A stretch of DNA of 64,000 nt from RUG14223 sp051881075 (GTDB lineage: Bacteria; Bacillota; Clostridia; Oscillospirales; Acutalibacteraceae): the NCBI GenBank assembly GCA_051881075.1, contig JBJEPE010000024.1, positions 8,524-72,523 of the forward strand, given 5' to 3'. This document shows positions 8,094 to 14,398 of the stretch, piece by piece. The notes under the pieces were generated by a model. It searched no databases and was not told the origin of the DNA. It saw only the letters and a list, made by a program, of their open reading frames with translations. Both the position numbers and the translations under genes were made by a program. Position 1 is the first letter of the stretch. Each line of letters begins with the position of its first letter.

Positions 8094-8768
8094 CTACACA
8101 TTCCTTTCGGTAGATTTCTTTTTTTCAAGCATATTGACAACCAACAGCACAAGTGCAGAAATTGCCATATTTATCATTACCCACTTAAACGCCAGTTCAT
8201 CCTCATTGGTTCTCCATAGCTGATACACAGTCGTGGATATAGTCGCCGTTCTTCCAGGGGTATACCCTGCAATCATGCTTGTTGCACCGTATTCACCTAA
8301 TGCACGTGCAAATGCCAATACGGTTCCGGCTAAAATACCTTGCTTGCAAGCAGGCATACGTATTCGCCAAAAAATATATGTATTGCTTAATCCAAGAGTT
8401 TTGCCAGAATAAGCCAACGTTTCGTCAAAGGCTTCAAATGCACCCCTTGCCGTTCTGTACATAAGTGGAAAAATTACTACAACCGTAGCAAAAATAGCAG
8501 ACCACCAAGTCATAGTCAATTTAAATCCGAATACCGAAAGCACCCATGATCCGATTATACGTTTAGGTCCCAGTATTCTGAGGAGTAAATATCCTACAAC
8601 AGTAGGAGGAAGCACCAGCGGCATGGTAAATATAACATCAAGAATACCCTTGATAATCCTTGGTGCTTTAGCAATATAATATGCGGCAAAAATACCGACA
8701 AAAAATATAATAACGGTACTTATACCTGCAATTCTTAAAGAATTATACAGAGGAAACCAATCCATCAT
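8094..8768 (-). CDS. modB: Molybdate ABC transporter permease ModB
   Basis: Membrane protein of 224 residues with about five helices. It carries the permease EAA loop (LAFARALGEYGAT) and the preceding conserved region TLGLSNTYIFWRIRMPA typical of ModB/CysT. The start has two adjacent ATGs and either is possible. It lies 80 bases after modA and almost touches modC, forming a complete modABC set ahead of the cofactor genes. Confidence 0.93.
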   Translation of the reverse strand: MMDWFPLYNSLRIAGISTVIIFFVGIFAAYYIAKAPRIIKGILDVIFTMPLVLPPTVVGYLLLRILGPKRIIGSWVLSVFGFKLTMTWWSAIFATVVVIFPLMYRTARGAFEAFDETLAYSGKTLGLSNTYIFWRIRMPACKQGILAGTVLAFARALGEYGATSMIAGYTPGRTATISTTVYQLWRTNEDELAFKWVMINMAISALVLLVVNMLEKKKSTERNV

Positions 8769-8848
8769 TTATCAAACCTTTTCCTGTAAAAATACATACA
8801 GAACCAGTCGGCAAATAGAATTATCCGACTGATTCTGTCTTTAATAAA

Positions 8849-9682
8849 TTAAGAAAGCGGGCTAAAGCCTACAGACTCAAATACATCACTTGCTTCATCA
8901 CCCTTAAGGTACTCTAAGAAAGCCTTTGCCGCAGCCTCATTCTTAGTGATATTAAGTACTGCCGCAGGATAAATTACCTGACCACACATTTCTGTTGTAG
9001 CTGTATCTACTACAGTAAGCTGTGCCGAAAAAGCGTCTGTTGCATAGATTATGCCACAATCAACGGTAGCTTCTTTAACCTGTGTGGTAACTTCCTTTAC
9101 ATCTGCACCATAGGTAATACATCCTGAGCTGACAAGCTCATCTTCACTCAACTCATAATAAGCAAGTATCTTTTGAGTATATTGACCTACAGGTACATCA
9201 GAGTTACCCATAGCAAGCTTGACTGTACCGGCCTTTAATCCGTTAATAAGGTCATCAAATGAGTTAATTTCAGCAGGATTATCATCCGGTACGGATAAAG
9301 TAACCTTGTTCTCTAAAAGGTCAATACGTGTACCTTGAAGAACATAATCCAAACCGTCGGTATTTCCGCCTTCTGCATCTTTTGAGGAATCAAGCTGATT
9401 CATTTGCTTAGGTGATGCCGAGATAAATACATCACATTCTGCGCCCTCAACTATTTGATCCATAAGAGTGCCTGATGATGCAAAGCTGAATACAAGCTCC
9501 ACGTTAGGGTCAACAGCCTTGTAAAGATCTCCGATTTCTGTCAATGTTTCTTTCATAGAAGCAGCGGCGAATACAGTAAGAGTAATTTTTTCATCCTCTG
9601 CCTCAGGTTTGGTATCGGTACAGCCGGCAAGCATACCGAGCGCCAAACATAACGATAAAATAAGTGCGATGATTTTTTTCAT
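8849..9682 (-). CDS. modA: Molybdate-binding lipoprotein ModA
   Basis: 277 residues. A signal peptide ends in the lipobox LAGC with Cys21 as the lipidated residue, so the protein is tethered to the outer face of the membrane. The mature part begins with LTVFAAASMKETLTEI, the ModA/TupA oxyanion-binding signature, and continues with FASSGTLMDQI and DVFISAS. The ribosome site is AGGAGG. First gene of the operon and directly downstream of a terminator that appears to be riboswitch-controlled. Preference for molybdate over tungstate is not decidable by eye. Confidence 0.94.
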   Translation of the reverse strand: MKKIIALILSLCLALGMLAGCTDTKPEAEDEKITLTVFAAASMKETLTEIGDLYKAVDPNVELVFSFASSGTLMDQIVEGAECDVFISASPKQMNQLDSSKDAEGGNTDGLDYVLQGTRIDLLENKVTLSVPDDNPAEINSFDDLINGLKAGTVKLAMGNSDVPVGQYTQKILAYYELSEDELVSSGCITYGADVKEVTTQVKEATVDCGIIYATDAFSAQLTVVDTATTEMCGQVIYPAAVLNITKNEAAAKAFLEYLKGDEASDVFESVGFSPLS

Positions 9683-9700
9683 GGTTTTGCCTCCTAAAAT

Positions 9701-9730
9701 AAAAAATGTCCGTCTTCTTAAAAGCGGACA
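9701..9730 (-). terminator. Expression-platform terminator ahead of modA
   Basis: A perfect six-pair stem TGTCCG/CGGACA (9707-9730) is followed by six T on the minus strand and lies 18 bases before modA. Upstream, AACTATA and TATAGTT (9735-9764) can form a second hairpin between this terminator and the aptamer candidate. This is the arrangement of a transcription-terminating riboswitch. Confidence 0.75.
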
Positions 9731-9770
9731 ACAAAACTATACTTAATCATCACACAATATAGTTAAATAT

Positions 9771-9853
9771 GCAATCCGCCTTCTTTTCAAAAAGGAAGGT
9801 CGCATCGTTTCCAATAGCGGCCCTTAGTCTGATTTTTGATTGACTCTGATTGC
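9771..9853 (-). ncRNA. Candidate molybdenum-cofactor-type riboswitch, downstream copy
   Basis: On the minus strand this segment is closed by GCAATC/GATTGC and contains a block nearly identical to the upstream copy: GGAAAC, then CCTTCCTT, TTGAAAAGAAG and CGGATTG. CCTTC/GAAGG forms an inner hairpin. The copy lacks a side arm present in the upstream copy. Conservation between two neighbouring non-coding segments, both ahead of modA and followed by terminators, argues for a structured metabolite sensor. Moco/Wco is the obvious ligand guess, made from context and not confirmed against the family model. Confidence 0.6.
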
Positions 9854-9913
9854 AAAAAATCTCCTAAAATATGTAAACAACGGCTTTATTATGAATTAAA
9901 TACTACATAAACA

Positions 9914-9943
9914 TAAAAATCCCGCTTCATAAAAGAAGAACGG
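9914..9943 (-). terminator. Terminator after the upstream riboswitch copy
   Basis: On the minus strand an imperfect hairpin (CCG..TTC with GAAGCGG, two to three bases bulged) at 9921-9943 runs into ATTTTTATG. It sits between the two candidate aptamers, so each aptamer has its own termination site. Confidence 0.6.
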
Positions 9944-9979
9944 AAAATAAACCGCATAGACAAAGTATCCATGCAGCAA

Positions 9980-10098
9980 AACAATCCGTCTTCTTTTCAA
10001 TAAGGAAGGCAACACTGTTTCCGGTATTACCCTGAGCCAACATCAGGCACGGCCTCAATTCCATAGTATTCCCGTAGGAAAAGAGGCTCGAAGACACT
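9980..10098 (-). ncRNA. Candidate molybdenum-cofactor-type riboswitch, upstream copy
   Basis: The segment starts about at the predicted transcription start. It can be closed by GTCTTC/GAAGAC, and has a GAGCC/GGCTC helix with an extra TTCC/GGAA hairpin inside and a CCTGA/TCAGG hairpin. It ends with the shared block GGAAAC, CCTTCCTT, TTGAAAAGAAG and CGGATTG. It has one more arm than the downstream copy. Position ahead of modABC and cofactor genes suggests a Moco- or tungsten-cofactor-sensing RNA; this is inference from context and self-similarity. Confidence 0.6.
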
Positions 10099-10101
10099 GT
10101 T

Positions 10102-10130
10102 ATTCTACAATAAAAACAACGAAATGTCAA
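10102..10130 (-). promoter_or_regulatory. Promoter of the molybdenum operon
   Basis: TTGACA (10125-10130) and TAGAAT (10102-10107) are separated by 17 bases on the minus strand. It is the only strong promoter seen ahead of modA and lies just upstream of both riboswitch candidates, so the 7-kb operon probably starts here. Confidence 0.8.
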
Positions 10131-10196
10131 TAGATATGCTTTTATTTGCATTTTAAAGTAAATTTTTTAATGTTTTTTTCAATTTTTATACACAAA

Positions 10197-10220
10197 ACAC
10201 CGCCGGTACCCCGACGGTGT
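10197..10220 (-). terminator. Terminator of the wall-polymer operon
   Basis: ACACCG/CGGTGT with an inner CGG/CCG pair and one mismatch forms a nine-pair stem at 10197-10220, followed on the minus strand by TTTTGTGTATAAAAATTG. It lies 29 bases after the epimerase gene and before the mod promoter. Confidence 0.7.
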
Positions 10221-10248
10221 AATTTAATTGATAATGATTTAATTTATA

Positions 10249-11286
10249 TCAGCTATAAAGCTTTACGCAACGTTCTGCGCCCTCTTGCGGCGAAAACTCA
10301 GCCGACCATCCGAGTGATTCAAGCTTGGAAGCGTCTAAAGAAGAATTTGACATAAGATTATAGCCTTTAGCCTCTAAATCGCTTGGGTTTTCGTATATAA
10401 CTTTCTGCCCTGCCGCCTTAGCAATCTCTTTTGCAATATCGCTTATAGTTATTATTGACGCTGAGTTAGATATATTATATGCGTTGCCCTTTTCGCCTTT
10501 TAGTAAAACCGACAATATTGCTGTAGCACAGTCAAGAGAATAGCAATAAGATCTTAACTGATTGCCTGCACTCTTCATAACTATATCTTCATGGTTGACG
10601 GCGTTACGTGTAAACTGTGCGGTCGCACGGTTATCTGCTCTTGTTATATTAGGGCCGTAAATATGTCCCGGCCTAACTATTACTGTATCAAGTCCATGCT
10701 CCAATCCATACGCTACACATAGGGTTTCTGCCGCGCGCTTAGAGCTTGGATAGCTTGCTCGCTGGTCAAGTATATTCAAAAAGCCGTAGTCATTTTCAAA
10801 GTACGGCTTTGTATTCTCTTTAAGTCCGTAAACTTCACTTGAAGAAACATACAGCAGACGTTTAACGTTCGACTTGACCGCTAGACTAAGCAGATTATTA
10901 AGTCCGACTATATTTGCAAGCATGGTTTCCACAGGCTCACGTACATAAGCCGCCGGATTAGCGTTACTTGCTCCGTGTATTATATAATCAGCCTTAACGT
11001 TCATATCCGTCTGAACCGTAGCATCATACTGAACAAAGGTATAATCCTCGCCCTCTGTCATATGTGCAAATCGTTGTGCCGTTCTCTCTTTGCTTCTGCC
11101 GGCAAGCATTATCTTAATATCTGCGTTACGTGTTTTATTCAAGTGATGTAGCACGTCAACCACAGATGAACAGATAAGTCCCGTTCCGCCGGTAATAAGC
11201 ACCGAGCTGCCGTAAATATCACTGCAACCTACAATGTGAGGAATTACACGTTCAATATCTGCACTATATTCTTCACAATATTTCAT
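10249..11286 (-). CDS. NAD-dependent epimerase/dehydratase (extended SDR)
   Basis: 345 residues. The nucleotide-binding motif is VLITGGTGLICSSV, the active-site Ser-Tyr-Lys is seen as YVSSSEVYG and YPSSKRAAE, and VRPGHIYGP is the usual sugar-binding strand. It is therefore likely to act on a nucleotide-activated sugar or polyol. The ATG overlaps the stop of the cytidylyltransferase gene (TAATG), so the pair are co-translated and probably act on the same CDP-linked substrate. The exact sugar is unknown. Confidence 0.85.
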   Translation of the reverse strand: MKYCEEYSADIERVIPHIVGCSDIYGSSVLITGGTGLICSSVVDVLHHLNKTRNADIKIMLAGRSKERTAQRFAHMTEGEDYTFVQYDATVQTDMNVKADYIIHGASNANPAAYVREPVETMLANIVGLNNLLSLAVKSNVKRLLYVSSSEVYGLKENTKPYFENDYGFLNILDQRASYPSSKRAAETLCVAYGLEHGLDTVIVRPGHIYGPNITRADNRATAQFTRNAVNHEDIVMKSAGNQLRSYCYSLDCATAILSVLLKGEKGNAYNISNSASIITISDIAKEIAKAAGQKVIYENPSDLEAKGYNLMSNSSLDASKLESLGWSAEFSPQEGAERCVKLYS

Positions 11287-12005
11287 TATTTAAGCCAGCT
11301 CTCTTTCTGTGTATTCAGTAAAGCCTTAAATATTGCCAAATCATCCTTTGTTGTAAGCTTAAGGTTTTCTTCGGAACCCGCTGAGAAATAGATAGTCTCA
11401 CCCAAAGCCTGCATAAGTGTACATGAAGCCGCCGTGTTTGATATATTCCTCTTTGCCGCCTCTTCATGCGCCCATAAAAGCTTGCTGAGTGAATAGGTAT
11501 GCGGTGTCTGTGTACGGTAAAGCTGTTCTCTGGGTATAGAAACGGTAGATGATTTACCGTCATCCTCACTTAAAAATACAGCTTCAACACAAGGAATGGC
11601 CGCAACCGCACTGCCGTGCTCATGGTATGTTGCAAGACTGTTTGATATTATCTCGGCAGAAATAAGACAGCGGTTACCGTCGTGAATCATAACGACCGTA
11701 TCTTCACCAAAATCGGCCTCATCCTTGATTGCCATAATTCCGTTATGAATAGATTCCTGACCTGTTGCACCACCCGGAACTATACAACGAAGCTTAGTTA
11801 TGCCGTACTGCATAGCATATGCCTTAACAACATCTATCCAAGAAGGAAGTGTTACGCATACTATAGCGTCTATGCTTGGATGCTTTTGGAATGCTTCCAT
11901 TGTGTAAACAATAAGAGGTTTATTATCAACATGAAGGAATTGTTTAGGGATATCCTGTCCCATTCTGGAGCCTGTGCCTGCGGCTGTTAATAATGCTACT
12001 ACCAT
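11286..12005 (-). CDS. IspD/TarI-family cytidylyltransferase
   Basis: 239 residues. The N-terminal nucleotide-binding loop AAGTGSRMGQDIPKQF is the IspD/TarI signature, with MIHDGNR and LYRTQTPHTYSLSKL further on. IspD makes CDP-methylerythritol and TarI makes CDP-ribitol. The coupled epimerase and the upstream glycerophosphotransferase-family gene point to a TarI-like role in wall polymer synthesis, but an isoprenoid role cannot be excluded by eye. IspD normally has IHDAVRP; here it is IHDGNRC, a further hint that this is not the housekeeping IspD. Confidence 0.8.
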   Translation of the reverse strand: MVVALLTAAGTGSRMGQDIPKQFLHVDNKPLIVYTMEAFQKHPSIDAIVCVTLPSWIDVVKAYAMQYGITKLRCIVPGGATGQESIHNGIMAIKDEADFGEDTVVMIHDGNRCLISAEIISNSLATYHEHGSAVAAIPCVEAVFLSEDDGKSSTVSIPREQLYRTQTPHTYSLSKLLWAHEEAAKRNISNTAASCTLMQALGETIYFSAGSEENLKLTTKDDLAIFKALLNTQKESWLK

Positions 12006-12068
12006 AAAAAATTACCTCCGTTATTATATTATTATCTGATAATAGTCTGATATCCGCTTAAAACTACG

Positions 12069-12088
12069 CCGCACAACAAGTTGTGCGG
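12069..12088. other. Strong intercistronic hairpin
   Basis: CCGCACAAC and GTTGTGCGG form a perfect nine-pair stem around two bases in the 100-base gap between the glycerophosphotransferase and cytidylyltransferase genes. The following minus-strand bases (CGTAGTTTTAAG) are only weakly T-rich, so it may attenuate, stabilise or mark processing of the message, not fully terminate. Confidence 0.55.
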
Positions 12089-12104
12089 TGTCGCCTTAGC
12101 TTTC

Positions 12105-13328
12105 TCAGCAATTAATTAGTTTTCTTATTTCCTTTACAATTCTCTCTGCGGCATGACCGTCGTCTATGCTGCCCTTATCTTCAAGGAATTTATTACAATC
12201 ATCAACAAACTTTTCTTCGTCAAAGTTCTTGATGTTCTTTATAAGTGTATCAACATCAGATGCCGCCGGGAACGGAAGCTCTGAGAGTGGGAAGAAAAGC
12301 GATCTCTCATGCTTTGAGAAATCGTTTACATCTGTTGCAAACATAAAGCCCGGCTTACGTCTGAGCATATATTCGCAAATCCAGCTTGAATAATCGGTAA
12401 TACCTACATCAATGCAGAGCATAAGCTCCTGAATATCAACATATCCGCTGACATTTACTACATTTTCAGGTAAAGTATAGTACTTAACCAGCTTTTTAGT
12501 TCTTGCATGGAATCTTGTGAGGATTACCCATTCACCGCCGAAACGCTCTTTAAGCGCAGATGACAATGCAGAATAATCAATCAAATACGGTGACAGGTCG
12601 CCGTCATCACGGAATGTAGGAGCATACATACAGAGCTTTGCATCGGCGGGAATATCGTATTCTTTACGGATCTTCTTCTGCAATGAATCAATTTTCTTCT
12701 TATCCTTACAAAATAATATATCATTTCTGGCATGACCGAACTGCCATATCTTAGTTTTCTTCCAGAAATCCTCACGGTAGATAGCGTCCTCATAGGTACT
12801 GTTGGATATAATGAAATCAGTCATTTTACCCTCACGTGCAGCCTTTCTAAGCCATGATTTATCGTTATTTGCAGAACGTCCAAACTTCTTAATACCAAGA
12901 GAGCCGTGCCATGTTTCTATAAGATATTGATTTCTCTTTTTAGGATATTTTAAATAAGTGGTACTTATTCCGTTATCTATTATTACTTTCGCTGAGGCAA
13001 TCTCCTTATAAAAAGCGTATGTACCCCTTACAACGGTTTTAACATTTTTCGGGAAGAACATCGGTCCCAGCCTTGTGCGCTTATTAATACCCCACACAAG
13101 CTTAACGGGTGCTTTTTCTCTGATAAATTCCTCGCATATCCATTTGGGGTTACAATCGTAATTTCCGGTAAAGTTAAGGAATAATATTTTATTATCCTGT
13201 ACCTTAGTAAAGCGGCGAATACACCTTATCGCCAAATTCTTTATTCCCTTGTCTATCACCTTTATGGCAGTCATAAAGAAACCTTGCTCGATTACTGCCA
13301 TACCGAATTTGCTCATCAATTTAAACAT
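12105..13328 (-). CDS. CDP-glycerol glycerophosphotransferase family protein (TagB/TagF-like)
   Basis: 407 residues of the TagB/TagF transferase family, peripheral membrane enzymes that add polyol-phosphate units to wall teichoic acid or related polymers. Visible motifs are ETWHGSLGIKKFG, GHARNDILF, MYAPTFRDDG and the CDP-binding GITDYSSWICEY. An N-terminal amphipathic stretch (residues 1-36) probably binds the membrane. First gene of a three-gene minus-strand operon with the cytidylyltransferase and epimerase. Which polyol is transferred is not evident. Confidence 0.88.
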   Translation of the reverse strand: MFKLMSKFGMAVIEQGFFMTAIKVIDKGIKNLAIRCIRRFTKVQDNKILFLNFTGNYDCNPKWICEEFIREKAPVKLVWGINKRTRLGPMFFPKNVKTVVRGTYAFYKEIASAKVIIDNGISTTYLKYPKKRNQYLIETWHGSLGIKKFGRSANNDKSWLRKAAREGKMTDFIISNSTYEDAIYREDFWKKTKIWQFGHARNDILFCKDKKKIDSLQKKIRKEYDIPADAKLCMYAPTFRDDGDLSPYLIDYSALSSALKERFGGEWVILTRFHARTKKLVKYYTLPENVVNVSGYVDIQELMLCIDVGITDYSSWICEYMLRRKPGFMFATDVNDFSKHERSLFFPLSELPFPAASDVDTLIKNIKNFDEEKFVDDCNKFLEDKGSIDDGHAAERIVKEIRKLINC

Positions 13329-13446
13329 TCCCCTATCTTGATTATGATTATCCTAGCTGAACATCATCTGTATATATTACGCATATAGGTAATAATTCAG
13401 TTGTTATCGGTAATTTTAAACAAATTTTACATAAATATAACCTTAT

Positions 13447-13491
13447 ACAAATAAGCAGTATAATTTTACCACAACGGTGCTTATTTGTCAA
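13447..13491 (-). promoter_or_regulatory. Promoter of the wall-polymer operon enclosed by an 11-bp inverted repeat
   Basis: On the minus strand TTGACA (13486-13491) and TAAAAT (13463-13468) are 17 bases apart. A perfect inverted repeat, ACAAATAAGCA (13447-13457) and TGCTTATTTGT (13478-13488), brackets the -10: one arm overlaps the -35 and the other covers the start point. This looks like a repressor site. Confidence 0.65.
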
Positions 13492-13597
13492 CAATTCATT
13501 CCACTTTTATTACTTAAATTGTTTGGGTAAAATAAATCCATTTATACACAGAAATCATATAAATTCAGTCGTTTAGATAAAATATCAGTATTTTTTA

Positions 13598-13626
13598 TTT
13601 ACAAAATCAAATTTTAAGATTATAAT
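13598..13626 (+). promoter_or_regulatory. Promoter for the zinc-ribbon membrane protein
   Basis: TTTACA (13598-13603), 17 bases, TATAAT (13621-13626), then about 50 bases to the start codon. It probably also serves the DUF378 gene that follows. The rest of the 350-base gap between the divergent genes is AT-rich with no other gene seen. Confidence 0.7.
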
Positions 13627-13678
13627 ATCTTTATATTTACTAAAGGCAAACTTAAAATTTACATAAGGGGTGTGTAAA

Positions 13679-14062
13679 ATGAAGAAATGTGAATTTTGCG
13701 GTAAAGAGATATCATACTTTGACCAATACTGTAATGAAAAGTGTGAAAGCGATGCAAAGCTTTTTTACAGCTACAGACTTAAAAGCAGTAAAATTTTTTC
13801 TGCTGTTAGCATACTGCTTATGCTTGGCGTAGCTATAGGCGGCTTTATGTTTTTATTCGGTATATCGTTCGCTACCATAATAATGTTTGCATCGGCAACA
13901 TTGCTTGGAGCAGTACTTATAATATTCCCATTCGGCACTGACAGTATGCTGAAAAAATACGGAATTAAGCACAGCTCTTCGTTAATTAAAAAAATAGGAG
14001 CCGTAATATGTATATTGGGTGCGATTTTTACTTTTGTAAGTGTAATGTATATTATTTCTTAA
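13679..14062 (+). CDS. Small zinc-ribbon membrane protein, function unknown
   Basis: 127 residues. An N-terminal four-cysteine motif (CEFCGKEISYFDQYCNEKC) should bind zinc, and three or four hydrophobic helices follow (about residues 38-60, 65-85 and 105-125). I start at the ATG at 13679, preceded by AAGGGG eight bases away; a GTG three codons upstream is in frame but lies inside the ribosome site. No named family is recognised. Similar zinc-ribbon membrane proteins recur at 52-61 kb. Confidence 0.7.
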   Translation: MKKCEFCGKEISYFDQYCNEKCESDAKLFYSYRLKSSKIFSAVSILLMLGVAIGGFMFLFGISFATIIMFASATLLGAVLIIFPFGTDSMLKKYGIKHSSSLIKKIGAVICILGAIFTFVSVMYIIS

Positions 14063-14113
14063 TTCGGTAAAGATATCAACGCAGGGTAATAAATTTGTAT
14101 AGGAGGATATACC

Positions 14114-14344
14114 ATGCTTGATAAACTCGCACTGACGTTATTAATAATCGGCGGTATAAATTGGGGTTCTATAGGAATTTTTCAATTTGATATCGTGGCT
14201 TGGATCTTCGGAGGTCAAGGCTCAATGATCAGCAGAATAATATACACTATAGTAGGACTTTGTGCCGTTTGGTGTATTTCATTGCTGTTCAGAGATGACT
14301 CAGAGGCCACTAACAACTCCGATATGCAGAGAAGCACAACTTAA
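14114..14344 (+). CDS. DUF378 family membrane protein (YuzA-like)
   Basis: 76 residues with two membrane helices. LTLLIIGGINWGSIGIFQFD and the later SRIIYTIVGLCAVW are the conserved blocks of DUF378. AGGAGG sits seven bases before the ATG. Function is unknown in the family. It follows the zinc-ribbon protein by 51 bases and may share its transcript. Confidence 0.88.
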   Translation: MLDKLALTLLIIGGINWGSIGIFQFDIVAWIFGGQGSMISRIIYTIVGLCAVWCISLLFRDDSEATNNSDMQRSTT

Positions 14345-14363
14345 GAGGGCTTCTTACAGAGTA

Positions 14364-14398
14364 AAAGGCGGACAGGGAATATAACCCTGCCTGCCTTT
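14364..14398. terminator. Bidirectional terminator between convergent genes
   Basis: A 14-pair stem (AAAGGCGGACAGGG with CCCTGCCTGCCTTT) around AATATAA lies between the DUF378 gene and the convergent CHAP gene. Pairing is best on the minus strand, where wobble pairs replace mismatches and TTTTA follows. Confidence 0.75.

Noticed and set aside
11682..11990. Plus-strand 102-codon frame
   Set aside because: Antisense to the cytidylyltransferase nucleotide-binding region; no ribosome site and cysteine/asparagine-rich noise.
13447..13491. Invertible (phase-variable) promoter between the inverted repeats
   Set aside because: Only 20 bases lie between the arms, too short for site-specific inversion, and no invertase gene is adjacent.
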